Assembly: GCF_040409795.1 (NCBI RefSeq)
Contig: NZ_CP099571.1
Span: 1,745,439-1,809,438 of the forward strand
Length of the DNA: 64,000 bases
DNA from: Polynucleobacter sp. MWH-UH19D
Lineage (GTDB): Bacteria > Pseudomonadota > Gammaproteobacteria > Burkholderiales > Burkholderiaceae
Reading direction: 5' to 3'
Below the pieces are notes generated by a model, which was not told the origin of the DNA, searched no databases, and was given only the letters and a program-made list of their open reading frames with translations. The translations under genes and the position numbers were made by a program. The number at the start of each line of letters is the position of its first letter. Position 1 is the stretch's first letter. This document shows positions 8,295-17,463 of the stretch, one piece after another.

Positions 8295-9815
8295 TTGCTC
8301 ATTCCTCAATTGTTTTCAAGGCGAGTGTTTGCAGGACTTATTCTTTTTGGACTTGGGGCACTGCTTGCACTGATTGCTGAACTACCCTATGGTGGTTGGC
8401 TTCAAATACCAATTTTGAGCACCATCTGGTGGAGACTTCGTCTTGAAGTTTCTCAAACATTAAAGCGCTACTTTGCTTATGGCCTGATGTTTGGACTTGG
8501 TTATTTTCTGATTGGGTTATGGTGGCTCTACATCAGCATGCATGATGTTGGCGGCATGAATCCTGTTCTCTCAAGCCTAGCGGTTTTCATGCTATCGCTT
8601 TACATGGCGCTGTATTTTTCTGTGGCTAGCTTTTCCATTCGCTACTCTAAACAAAGTTCTATTAATGGCTTACTGCTTGCTGCCAGCTGGGTGGCGATGG
8701 AATATTTACGGAGCTACTTATTTACCGGCTTTCCCTGGATGGGCTTGGCAGAAAATCAATTCAATGGTCCCTTTGCAGCGATTGCACCTATATTTGGCGG
8801 GCTGGCCTGCACATTCTTAGCAGTGTGGGCCTCATGGGAAATTTTGCAAATAAGAGTGCGGCCTGTAATCTGCAGCACAACCATTCTCGCAACAATTGCC
8901 CTGACTCAACTGGCTGGGCAAATTTCTTATACAAAGCCCTTTGGCGAACCAGTCAGTGTGCGCCTCATTCAGGGCAACTTTGAACAGAGCCTAAAATTTA
9001 ATCCACAAGCAATTGGTGAGCAGATTGACTTTTATGTATCAGAAATTCAAAAAAAATCGGCTGACCTCATCATCATTCCCGAGACTGCTTTTCCTTGGCC
9101 ACAAAATAATCTACCAGTCGGCCTACTAAACCACCTGCAAAATTATTCGAATGTGAGCTTAAGCAATCTCTTGCTTGGTTTAGTGGGAGAGGTTTCCAGT
9201 AAGCAAGGAGTGCAATATACGAATCGAGCAGTTGGCTTATCACCGAATACTCAACCCTATCTGTATGACAAAGTTCATCTTGTTCCATTCGGAGAATTTA
9301 TACCTACAGGATTTCACTGGTTTATCAAAGCATTTAATGTTCCGTTAAGTGACTTTGCACGTGGTAGCTTTGATCAAAAACCATTTAGCATTGAGCGCAA
9401 AGATCAAGAGGACGTTCATGCGGCAATTACGATTTGCTATGAGGATGTCTTTGGGGATGAGCTAGCTTCACGCTTACGACATAACCCAGAACCAGTTCAC
9501 CTGCTAATCAATATGACTAATTTGGCTTGGTTTGGTCAATCACAAGCCCCCACTCAACAATTACGGCTCTCACAATTACGCTCACTGGAGACGGGCCTGC
9601 CAGCCTTAAGAGCAACCAACACTGGAATTACCGCTGCCCTGGGGCCAAACGGGAAAGTACTTGAAGCCCTTCCCGAATTTACCCAGGCTACACTTACCTA
9701 CAAAATTCAGCCCTACAGCGGTCAAACACCCTACGTGAGATGGGGCAACCTACCGATCCTCAGTCTTTCTGTCGCATTATTAATCTGGGGCTTTATTCGT
9801 CATCGTCGTTTTTGA
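8295..9815 (+). CDS. lnt: Apolipoprotein N-acyltransferase
   Basis: A 506-residue inner-membrane enzyme that adds the third acyl chain to lipoproteins. About six helices at residues 10-220 precede a nitrilase-type domain at 220-470, and a final helix follows at 485-500. The catalytic triad is visible: E263 (IIPETAFPW), K326 (YDKVHLVPFGEF) and C381 (ITICYEDVFGDE). The start is not certain: TTG at 8295 has a poor ribosome-binding site, while a GTG at 8325 (VFAGLILFGLG) is preceded at close range by AAGGCGA. Placed 8 nt after corC, as in E. coli. Confidence 0.95.
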   Translation: MLIPQLFSRRVFAGLILFGLGALLALIAELPYGGWLQIPILSTIWWRLRLEVSQTLKRYFAYGLMFGLGYFLIGLWWLYISMHDVGGMNPVLSSLAVFMLSLYMALYFSVASFSIRYSKQSSINGLLLAASWVAMEYLRSYLFTGFPWMGLAENQFNGPFAAIAPIFGGLACTFLAVWASWEILQIRVRPVICSTTILATIALTQLAGQISYTKPFGEPVSVRLIQGNFEQSLKFNPQAIGEQIDFYVSEIQKKSADLIIIPETAFPWPQNNLPVGLLNHLQNYSNVSLSNLLLGLVGEVSSKQGVQYTNRAVGLSPNTQPYLYDKVHLVPFGEFIPTGFHWFIKAFNVPLSDFARGSFDQKPFSIERKDQEDVHAAITICYEDVFGDELASRLRHNPEPVHLLINMTNLAWFGQSQAPTQQLRLSQLRSLETGLPALRATNTGITAALGPNGKVLEALPEFTQATLTYKIQPYSGQTPYVRWGNLPILSLSVALLIWGFIRHRRF

Positions 9816-9836
9816 GCATTTTTAACTCTGCAGCAC

Positions 9837-9864
9837 GCTAGCCATGTAAAATCAATGGCTTAGC
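9837..9864 (+). other. Imperfect inverted repeat in the glyQ leader
   Basis: GCTAGCCAT and ATGGCTTAGC flank an 8-9-nt loop, pairing with one bulged base, 10 nt upstream of the glyQ start. No T-run follows, so it is not an intrinsic terminator. It could shape the 5' leader of glyQ; no function is claimed. Confidence 0.35.
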
Positions 9865-9874
9865 CAGGTTAATC

Positions 9875-10759
9875 ATGCTTACTTTTCAGCAAATCATTCT
9901 CAAACTTCAAGATTATTGGGACCAACAAGGTTGTGCCCTTTTGCAACCTATCGATCTAGAGGTGGGAGCAGGAACCTCTCATACCGCCACCTTCCTAAGA
10001 GCAATCGGTCCAGAGCCTTGGAAGGCCGCTTATGTGCAACCATCACGCCGACCTAAAGATGGGCGCTATGGTGAAAATCCAAATCGCTTACAGCACTACT
10101 ATCAATATCAAGTTGTTCTAAAACCAGCCCCTGAAAATATTCTGGAGTTGTATTTAGGATCCTTGTCAGCACTTGGTTTAGATCTCAAACAAAACGATAT
10201 TCGCTTTGTTGAAGACGACTGGGAAAATCCAACTCTGGGTGCCTGGGGTTTGGGCTGGGAAGTATGGCTCAACGGCATGGAAGTCACGCAGTTCACCTAC
10301 TTCCAGCAAGTTGGCGGCTTGGACTGTAAACCTGTTTTAGGCGAGATTACTTATGGCATTGAGCGCCTGGCAATGTACATCCAAAATTGCTCTAATGTTT
10401 ACGACCTAGTTTGGGCTGATGGAATTTCTTATGGTGATGTCTATCACCAAAACGAAGTTGAGCAATCTTGCTATAACTTTGAACACTCCAACACAGAACT
10501 TTTGTTTGCGAATTTTGGCAACTACGAAAGTGAAGCAAAACGCTTAATGGAGGTGCCCTTAGCCTTGCCTGCCTATGAAATGGTTTTGAAAGCAGCGCAT
10601 ACCTTTAATCTACTAGATGCTCGCGGCGCCATTTCTGTGACTGAGCGCGCTGCTTATATCGGCCGCATACGCAATCTATCGCGTGCAGTTGCGCAAGCCT
10701 ACTTTGATTCCCGAGAAAAACTTGGCTTTCCCATGTGCCATCGCCAAACCAAGGCTTAA
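9875..10759 (+). CDS. glyQ: Glycine--tRNA ligase alpha subunit
   Basis: A 294-residue class II synthetase subunit (family about 300 aa). Characteristic stretches are [18 protein letters not shown] at the N-terminus, [20 protein letters not shown] (motif 2 region) and [15 protein letters not shown] (motif 3). It forms the alpha2beta2 glycyl-tRNA synthetase with the glyS product encoded 31 nt downstream. ATG at 9875 is the only reasonable start. The two-subunit form is the usual proteobacterial type. Confidence 0.98.
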   Translation: MLTFQQIILKLQDYWDQQGCALLQPIDLEVGAGTSHTATFLRAIGPEPWKAAYVQPSRRPKDGRYGENPNRLQHYYQYQVVLKPAPENILELYLGSLSALGLDLKQNDIRFVEDDWENPTLGAWGLGWEVWLNGMEVTQFTYFQQVGGLDCKPVLGEITYGIERLAMYIQNCSNVYDLVWADGISYGDVYHQNEVEQSCYNFEHSNTELLFANFGNYESEAKRLMEVPLALPAYEMVLKAAHTFNLLDARGAISVTERAAYIGRIRNLSRAVAQAYFDSREKLGFPMCHRQTKA

Positions 10760-10790
10760 GAGCCTGACTGATTGAAATGATTGTTTTCCT

Positions 10791-12929
10791 ATGAGCTCAT
10801 CCAATTCAAATACTCCGTCAGCAAGCTTATTGATTGAGGTCTTTACCGAAGAATTGCCACCCAAGTCTTTACGCCGTTTGGGTGATGCATTTAGTGAAGG
10901 TATTTTTGCAAGTCTTAAAGCAGCCAATCTCACTACCGAGTCTTCTGTTGCAGTTGGATTTGCTACTCCACGTCGCTTAGCGGTTCAAGTTAGCAATGTA
11001 TTGGGTCAAGCACAGGATTACCCAGTAAGAGAAAAGCTGCTGCCAACAAGCATTGCTTATGATGCCGAAGGTAAAGCAACAGCGCCTTTGTTAAAAAAGT
11101 TAGCGGCTCTTGGTTTTTCTGATGTTGACCTATCTACCCTAGAAAAGTCAGGTGAAGGTAAGAATGAAGCGCTCTATCTCAATGTGATCGCCAAAGGTGC
11201 CTCGCTTGAAAAAACTGCACAAACCGGTTTAGAGCAAACACTGAACAAATTACCAATTGCCAAAATGATGCATTACCAAGTGCAACAAAAAAACGGTGAA
11301 CTTAGCGATGTTCAGTTTGCACGACCAGCGCATCGCATTTTGGCACTTCATGGCGATAAAGTTCTCAATATTCATAGTCTCGGGATTGATGCTGGCAATC
11401 AAACTGAGGGACACCGCTTCCTAGCGCCTGGCGTATTTACGATCAGCAATGCAGATCAATACGAAAATGAATTGCAAAGCAAAGCAAAAGTAATTCCTAG
11501 CTTTACTAAGCGTCGCGAACAAATTAAAGCGGCCTTACTTAAAGCGGCAGGCAATGATCTCGTTTTAATGCCTGACAGCCTCTTAGATGAGGTGACCTCA
11601 CTGGTCGAATGGCCAGCTATTTATGAATGTCACTTTGATCCAGAATTTTTAGAAGTGCCGCAAGAATGTCTGATTCTGACCATGCAAACCAATCAGAAAT
11701 ATTTTGCGCTAACTGATAAACAAGGAAAGCTGCGCAATCGATTCTTAATTGTTTCTAATATAGAAACTGCTACACCTGATGCAATTATTTCTGGAAATGA
11801 GAGAGTAGTACGTCCCCGCTTATCGGATGCGCGCTTTTTCTTCCAACAAGATCAAAAGCGCCCGCTAGCTTCTCGTGTGGCAGACCTCGGAAAAGTGGTC
11901 TATCACAATCAACTTGGCAACCAGCTTGATCGCACTAAACGCGTGCAAGGTATCGCTATTGGTATCGCCAAGAAACTCAACGCAGATGAAAAATTAGCAA
12001 ATCGCGCAGCGGAGATTGCTAAAACCGATTTGCTTACTGACATGGTTGGTGAGTTTCCTGAACTGCAAGGCATTATGGGAACTTACTATGCAAAGCATGA
12101 TGGTGAGAATACTGATGTAGCCTCAGCATGCAGCGAACATTACATGCCACGTTTTGCTGGCGATGCATTGCCTCAAACGCAAACCGGGACAATATTGGCA
12201 ATCGCCGATAAGCTCGAGACGCTAGTAGGCATTTGGGGTGTAGGACTTGCGCCAACCGGTGACAAAGATCCCTACGCACTACGCCGTCATGCACTTGGTA
12301 TTTGTCGTCTGCTTTTAGAAAAAAATCTTTCGTTAAATTTGCCAGAATTAATTGACTTAGCGCGTAGTCAATTTACTCAAAAGGATGTTCAAGAAAAAGC
12401 GAAAATGGCAGATATCTATGAGTTCATTATCGATCGCTTGCGAGCCTACTTACGTGACCAATCGATAGCTGGTAAGCCATTCACCAGCGCAGAAATTGAG
12501 GCGGCTCTAAGTCAATCTCCTGAACAAATTAATGATGTGATTGAACGTCTGACCGCTCTTCGTAAATTCAATGCATTGCCTCAGGCAGCCCAATTGGCTG
12601 CTGCGAATAAACGTATCAGCAACATTCTCAAAAAGACCAGCACATACATTCCAGAAAATTGTTCAAGCAAGCTTTTACAAATTCCCGCAGAAATTGCTCT
12701 GCATCAAGCCCTAGAATCCATTACTCCAACACTCACTACAGCTTTTGAGAAACGTCAATATGTTGAGCTTTTGGAAACATTGGTTGCCTTGAGCGCACCG
12801 ATTGATCAGTTCTTCGCGGATGTTATGGTGATGGATCCAAACACTGAATTGCGTGATAACCGTTTAGCGCTTTTGCAACAACTGCACCAAAAAATGAATC
12901 TGGTTGCCGATCTCGGCAAACTAGCATGA
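10791..12929 (+). CDS. glyS: Glycine--tRNA ligase beta subunit
   Basis: A 712-residue partner of GlyQ (family about 690-720 aa). It begins with LLIEVFTEELPPKSLRRLGD, the standard beta-subunit opening, contains the HD-like segment around LQGIMGTYYAKHDGE, and ends with the DALR anticodon-binding region (YVELLETLVALSAPIDQFF, VMVMDPNTELRDNRL). The stop codon overlaps the gmhB start (ATGA, 4 nt), implying translational coupling. Confidence 0.98.
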   Translation: MSSSNSNTPSASLLIEVFTEELPPKSLRRLGDAFSEGIFASLKAANLTTESSVAVGFATPRRLAVQVSNVLGQAQDYPVREKLLPTSIAYDAEGKATAPLLKKLAALGFSDVDLSTLEKSGEGKNEALYLNVIAKGASLEKTAQTGLEQTLNKLPIAKMMHYQVQQKNGELSDVQFARPAHRILALHGDKVLNIHSLGIDAGNQTEGHRFLAPGVFTISNADQYENELQSKAKVIPSFTKRREQIKAALLKAAGNDLVLMPDSLLDEVTSLVEWPAIYECHFDPEFLEVPQECLILTMQTNQKYFALTDKQGKLRNRFLIVSNIETATPDAIISGNERVVRPRLSDARFFFQQDQKRPLASRVADLGKVVYHNQLGNQLDRTKRVQGIAIGIAKKLNADEKLANRAAEIAKTDLLTDMVGEFPELQGIMGTYYAKHDGENTDVASACSEHYMPRFAGDALPQTQTGTILAIADKLETLVGIWGVGLAPTGDKDPYALRRHALGICRLLLEKNLSLNLPELIDLARSQFTQKDVQEKAKMADIYEFIIDRLRAYLRDQSIAGKPFTSAEIEAALSQSPEQINDVIERLTALRKFNALPQAAQLAAANKRISNILKKTSTYIPENCSSKLLQIPAEIALHQALESITPTLTTAFEKRQYVELLETLVALSAPIDQFFADVMVMDPNTELRDNRLALLQQLHQKMNLVADLGKLA

Positions 12930-13498
12930 GTACCAGCTCTGCCAAGCTCGTTATTTTGGATCGCGACGGCGTAATCAATGAAGATCGTGATGATTACGTC
13001 AAATCAGTAGATGAATGGATTCCCTTGCCAGGTAGTTTGGAAGCGATAGCGCTACTCAATCAGGCTGGCTATCAGATAGCAATTGCTACCAATCAATCTG
13101 GATTAGCAAGGGGGTATTTCACGATCAACGAATTACATGCCATGCATAGCAAAATGGAAAAGCTTCTCAAGCCATTGGGCGGCAATATCGATAGTATTTT
13201 TTTCTGCCCCCATACTGATGCTCATGCTTGCGATTGCAGAAAGCCCGCTCCAGGACTGATGAAAGAGATTGCTTTGCGCTACAAAAGGACGGATACAAAA
13301 CATCCTTTATTAGGCGTTCCCATTGTTGGCGATTCTCTGCGGGATTTACAAGCGGGCGTAACATTAGGAGCGTCACCGCATTTAGTGCTGACTGGAAAAG
13401 GGCAAAAAACTTTGGCAAAGGGCGAGCTTCCTGAAGGCACACAAATTCATGCGGATCTCATGGCATTCGCGAACTCTCTGCTAGCAGATAAAGCCTAG
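12926..13498 (+). CDS. gmhB: D-glycero-beta-D-manno-heptose 1,7-bisphosphate 7-phosphatase
   Basis: A 190-residue HAD phosphatase. Motif I is LDRDGVINEDRDDYV, motif II is ATNQSGLARG, motif III/IV is CRKPAPG and VGDSLRDLQAG. The zinc-binding loop CPHTDAHACDC (Cys-x-His then Cys-x-Cys) is specific to GmhB and its histidinol-phosphatase relatives. It makes heptose 1-phosphate for the LPS inner core. The gene overlaps glyS and is followed 7 nt later by plsC, an order I associate with Burkholderiales. Confidence 0.93.
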   Translation: MSTSSAKLVILDRDGVINEDRDDYVKSVDEWIPLPGSLEAIALLNQAGYQIAIATNQSGLARGYFTINELHAMHSKMEKLLKPLGGNIDSIFFCPHTDAHACDCRKPAPGLMKEIALRYKRTDTKHPLLGVPIVGDSLRDLQAGVTLGASPHLVLTGKGQKTLAKGELPEGTQIHADLMAFANSLLADKA

Positions 13499-13505
13499 AA
13501 TATTT

Positions 13506-14240
13506 ATGGTATTGATTCGATCTACGATTTTTGCCCTCTTCTTGTTAATCTTCACGCCGATTTGGTCGGTGTTATGCATGCTCGCTTTTCCCTTCCTAAG
13601 CGCTGAAAATCGCTATAGCTTTATCGGAATTTGGAACAAAGTAGTCATATGGGTCTTATGGCATCTTTGCGGCATTCATTATGAAATTCGCGGCATGGAA
13701 AACATGCGTGCCGTTTTAAATCAGCCCATAGTCATCCTGAGTAAACATCAATCAGCCTATGAAACCATTGCCTATATAGCGCTCTTACCAAAACAGCTTT
13801 GTTTTGTTTTTAAACGCGAATTATTTTGGATACCATTTTTTGGCTGGGCGCTTGCCTTGCTAAAAATGATTCATATTAATCGCGCCAATAAACAAACCGC
13901 TGCCCTATCAGTAGCTAGCCAGGGCCGTAAACGCCTGAGTGAAGGTAAGTGGATCATGCTGTTTCCAGAGGGCACAAGAACCCCTAGGGGCTCAACTAAA
14001 CCCTACCGCAAGGGTGGCGCAAGACTGGCGAGCGCTACTGGGGCTTTAGTGATTCCGATTGCCCACAATGCGGGCTTATGTTGGCCAAAAAATAGCTTCT
14101 TGAAGCGCCCAGGCACTGTAATCTTCTCTATAGGTCCAGCGATTATTTCCGAAGGAAAATCGGGAGAAGAGTTGCAACAAGAAGTCGAGAGCTGGATCGA
14201 ATCTGAAATGCGCGTTATAGACCCAAGCGCCTATAACTAA
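13506..14240 (+). CDS. plsC: 1-acyl-sn-glycerol-3-phosphate acyltransferase
   Basis: A 244-residue membrane-bound acyltransferase. One N-terminal helix (residues 3-28) is followed by the acyltransferase domain. The catalytic motif reads SKHQSAYETI, that is HX4E instead of the textbook HX4D. FPEGTRTPRGS is the glycerol-phosphate binding motif III, and ALVIPIAHNAG is motif IV. The enzyme makes phosphatidic acid. It is the last gene of the glyQ run and converges on rsmA. Confidence 0.92.
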   Translation: MVLIRSTIFALFLLIFTPIWSVLCMLAFPFLSAENRYSFIGIWNKVVIWVLWHLCGIHYEIRGMENMRAVLNQPIVILSKHQSAYETIAYIALLPKQLCFVFKRELFWIPFFGWALALLKMIHINRANKQTAALSVASQGRKRLSEGKWIMLFPEGTRTPRGSTKPYRKGGARLASATGALVIPIAHNAGLCWPKNSFLKRPGTVIFSIGPAIISEGKSGEELQQEVESWIESEMRVIDPSAYN

Positions 14241-14253
14241 AGACCATTAAAGT

Positions 14254-15030
14254 TTAGTTGGCTAAAAGCTTAGCCCATTCAATATAACGATCTACTGAAA
14301 TATCTTGAGCTCTGACTTTTAACTCATCTTCCGAGAGCTTAAGCCTGGAAGAAAATGGCTGTAGATTTGTTCTGAGCATTTTTCTTCTTTGCGAAAAAGC
14401 AGCTGCGACCACTTGCTCTAAAGCACTCCATTGAGCAAAATTTAAATGAAACTCTTTTCTAGGAATCATGCGTACTACCGCTGAATTCACTTTAGGCGCC
14501 GGCTCGAAAGCTTCAGGGGGTACCTCAAGCACCAATTCCATATCGTAGCGAGCTTGCAACATCACGGAGAGCCGACTGAAATCGGAGCTGCCAGCTTGTG
14601 CAACCATGCGCTCTACCACTTCAGCCTGCAACATAAATACTTGCTCATCAATGTGTGAGGCTGCAGAAACCAAATGAAACAGTAAAGGCGATGAAATGTT
14701 GTAAGGCAAATTACCAACTACCTTACATAAACCCGACTTTTCAGAACGCTGTTGCGCCCACTTATTGAAATCAAACTTGAGAGCATCACCCTCAATAACT
14801 GTTAAACCTGAAAGATTTTCATGCTGCCAGTAAGCTACTAAATCACGGTCGATTTCCAGCAAATCAAGATGGGTAAGGTTACTTAGCAGCGGCCTTGTTA
14901 GAGCACCAAGACCGGGTCCGATCTCAATGACATGCATATCCGAACTCGGGTTAATCAAGCGCACGATTGCATGAATAATGCCTTGATCCTGAAGAAAGTT
15001 TTGGCCAAAACGTTTGCGTGCGCGATGCAT
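14254..15030 (-). CDS. rsmA: 16S rRNA dimethyladenosine methyltransferase (KsgA)
   Basis: A 258-residue rRNA adenine dimethylase. The SAM site is VIEIGPGLGALTRPLL (about residues 34-49) and the catalytic motif is NLPYNISSPLLFHL. RKRFGQNFLQD at the N-terminus is the family hallmark. It dimethylates A1518 and A1519 of 16S rRNA. The start overlaps the pdxA stop by one base (TAATG), so it is coupled to pdxA. Confidence 0.97.
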   Translation of the reverse strand: MHRARKRFGQNFLQDQGIIHAIVRLINPSSDMHVIEIGPGLGALTRPLLSNLTHLDLLEIDRDLVAYWQHENLSGLTVIEGDALKFDFNKWAQQRSEKSGLCKVVGNLPYNISSPLLFHLVSAASHIDEQVFMLQAEVVERMVAQAGSSDFSRLSVMLQARYDMELVLEVPPEAFEPAPKVNSAVVRMIPRKEFHLNFAQWSALEQVVAAAFSQRRKMLRTNLQPFSSRLKLSEDELKVRAQDISVDRYIEWAKLLAN

Positions 15031-16043
15031 TAGTTAACCAATTTTTTTTGGGTGCGCGCCATTTGATAAGCGGCTCGTATAGCCTCTAACATTGATCCAG
15101 CATCCGCTAAGGCCTTGCCAGCAATATCTAAAGCTGTTCCATGATCCACCGAGGTTCGTATTATCGGCAAACCTAAAGTGATATTAACGCCACCCCCAAA
15201 AGTAATAAATTTGAATGGTGCCAAACCTTGGTCGTGATACATGGCGATAAAAGCATCTACCTCTTCCAAAGCTTTAGGATCAAACATCGTATCGCCGGGA
15301 TATGGTCCAGATACATTGATCCCCGTTTTTTTAGCAGCGTCAATTGCTGGGGAAATCATGTCGATTTCTTCTCGACCCAAATAACCAGATTCACCAGCAT
15401 GAGGATTTAATCCCGACATACGAATTACAGGATTACTAATACCCATTTTTAACTGGAGATCCCGATGCACAATTTGGATTGTGTCTAATATCAACTCTTG
15501 GCTTAAAGAAGAAGAAACTTTTTGCAAAGGTAAATGGGTTGTTACTAAGGCAACCCTGAAATCTCTTGCACTAGAAATCCCTAAAAACCCCTCATTAAGA
15601 GCGGCACTTAATAGCATTACGACATGCTTCACACTGCAACGCTGCGCTAAATATTCAGTATGGCCAGTAAAAGCTAGCCCTGATTGATTAATAACACTCT
15701 TCTGAAGAGGTGCTGTAACCATCGCGTCAAACTGCCCTGCGATACAACCATCGATAGCCCGATCTAATAATTGAATTACATATGGGCTATTTTGAGCATC
15801 TAAAACACCTGGAATTGAGGGGGCAATAAGGGGTACAACCTCTACCTGAAGACGATCATCATTAGAGCCATGAAGAGCCTCTTTTAAAAGGGTTTGATCC
15901 CCCAATAAAGTAATACTCGCATTTGGCTGCTCAAGCAAAAATTGCTTGGCTGCCACTATTGATACCTCAGGGCCAATGCCGGCAGGCTCACCGGTAGTAA
16001 TGACGAGTTTAACGAGGGGTTCCAGTTGCCGCATCTTCAACAT
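15030..16043 (-). CDS. pdxA: 4-hydroxythreonine-4-phosphate dehydrogenase
   Basis: A 337-residue PdxA. VITTGEPAGIGPEV opens the protein; metal-binding histidines occur in GHTEYLA, GLNPHAGE and MYHDQGLAPFK. It acts in pyridoxal-phosphate synthesis. The gene overlaps the 3' end of surA by 35 nt if the first ATG (16043) is used; an ATG at 16034 is equally plausible. The order lptD-surA-pdxA-rsmA is the classic proteobacterial operon. Confidence 0.97.
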   Translation of the reverse strand: MLKMRQLEPLVKLVITTGEPAGIGPEVSIVAAKQFLLEQPNASITLLGDQTLLKEALHGSNDDRLQVEVVPLIAPSIPGVLDAQNSPYVIQLLDRAIDGCIAGQFDAMVTAPLQKSVINQSGLAFTGHTEYLAQRCSVKHVVMLLSAALNEGFLGISSARDFRVALVTTHLPLQKVSSSLSQELILDTIQIVHRDLQLKMGISNPVIRMSGLNPHAGESGYLGREEIDMISPAIDAAKKTGINVSGPYPGDTMFDPKALEEVDAFIAMYHDQGLAPFKFITFGGGVNITLGLPIIRTSVDHGTALDIAGKALADAGSMLEAIRAAYQMARTQKKLVN

Positions 16044-17463
16044 TCAAGATTTTTACTGTTGCGGTATCTCGTATCTCACGCAACCAATCCTGATAAGCTT
16101 GCTCGAACTTTCTTTCTCGAATAGCAGCACGCGCAAATTGACGTTGCTTTTCAACAGTTAACTGAGCTTCGCGACGCTCTAAAACCTGGATTAAATGCCA
16201 ACCAAATTCTGTCTTGACTGGGTTGCTCACTTCACCGATTTGCAAGCGATTCATAGCCTGCTCAAATTCAGGAACTAAATCCCCTGGACCCATCCAACCC
16301 AAGTTTCCACCATTAGGTGCAGATCCGTCCTCTGAATATTTTTTTGCCAACTCAGCAAAATCAGCAGTTTTTGCACGAACCTGATCACGATATCCAGCTA
16401 AACGACGCTCAGCATCTTGATCGGTTAAACCGGGACGATTGCGCAACAAAATATGGCGAGCCATTGTTTGTGTAATCGGAATATTTTGTGGAGTATTCGA
16501 ACTTGATGCAGCTGGCTCAACTTGCTGAGTAGCTTGCCCAGCGACCAAGGCACGGCGATCCATTACTTTGAGGACATGATATCCCGCAGGACTTTTAACC
16601 ACGGCATTCGCAACCTGTCCGCCACCTGTATTACGAATTGCTTCATAAAACAACTGCGGAAGTCGATCAGCAGATCGATAACCTAAGTCTTGGAATTTAA
16701 TTTTTGGATTTTCTTTGGCGGCCATAGCGCCAAGTTGCATAAAGTCTGCATCCCCTTTTGCATCCCGCAAAAGTTGATCTGCTTTTCTTTTTGCTTCAGC
16801 TTGAGCACCAACACCAGCAGAAGCGTCTACGGGAATAAAAATTTGAGCTACATCAATCTCTTCGGGCTCTCCCTTACCAGCTGGGGTGGAACGCGGTGCG
16901 GCACCGCCGATAGCTCGGGTTCTCTCCGCAATAAAGTTATCTATCTCCGCATCCGAAATCTTGATCTTCGCTTCAACTTCCCGTTCACGATAGCGACTTA
17001 ATACAACATCATCACGCAGTAATTGTTTGTAGCGTTCAAATGTACTTCCTGATGCAACTACTTTTGCCTTGAATTCAGCCACGCTGATTTTATTTTTTTC
17101 AGCAATATCAGCAATGATCCTATCAAGTTCTTTATTGGTAACCGTGACGCCTTCTTGTTCAGCATTTTGTAACTGAATTTTTTCAATGATTAAGCGCTCT
17201 AGAATCACTTTCCGAAGCGAACCATCATCTGGCAATTTTGCGCCCTGCTTTCTTAGCGCTGCAATTCGATCATCAATATCTTTACGGGTCACATAACCTG
17301 TATTCACCACAGCAGCAACGCCATCGATATTACGAATTTTGTTATCGCTTGCGGACGGCGTTTTATTGGCATCTTGAGCACTAGCTATCGCGACCAATCC
17401 AAATGAGCCAAGGAATATGGCAAGACAAATATATTTATTCAAACTGAACCTACAAAGCATCAT
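16009..17463 (-). CDS. surA: Periplasmic chaperone / peptidyl-prolyl isomerase SurA
   Basis: A 484-residue protein with a signal peptide (hydrophobic stretch around YICLAIFLGSFGLVAIASAQ, cleavage after ASA). The N-terminal SurA domain covers about residues 45-170, then two parvulin domains (about 200-310 and 340-445; the second contains MARHILLRNRPGLT and SEDGSAPNGGNLGWMGPG). It escorts outer-membrane proteins, including LptD, to the BAM complex. A proline/serine-rich linker separates the two isomerase domains. Starts by overlapping the lptD stop by 4 nt. Confidence 0.97.
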   Translation of the reverse strand: MMLCRFSLNKYICLAIFLGSFGLVAIASAQDANKTPSASDNKIRNIDGVAAVVNTGYVTRKDIDDRIAALRKQGAKLPDDGSLRKVILERLIIEKIQLQNAEQEGVTVTNKELDRIIADIAEKNKISVAEFKAKVVASGSTFERYKQLLRDDVVLSRYREREVEAKIKISDAEIDNFIAERTRAIGGAAPRSTPAGKGEPEEIDVAQIFIPVDASAGVGAQAEAKRKADQLLRDAKGDADFMQLGAMAAKENPKIKFQDLGYRSADRLPQLFYEAIRNTGGGQVANAVVKSPAGYHVLKVMDRRALVAGQATQQVEPAASSSNTPQNIPITQTMARHILLRNRPGLTDQDAERRLAGYRDQVRAKTADFAELAKKYSEDGSAPNGGNLGWMGPGDLVPEFEQAMNRLQIGEVSNPVKTEFGWHLIQVLERREAQLTVEKQRQFARAAIRERKFEQAYQDWLREIRDTATVKILNVEDAATGTPR

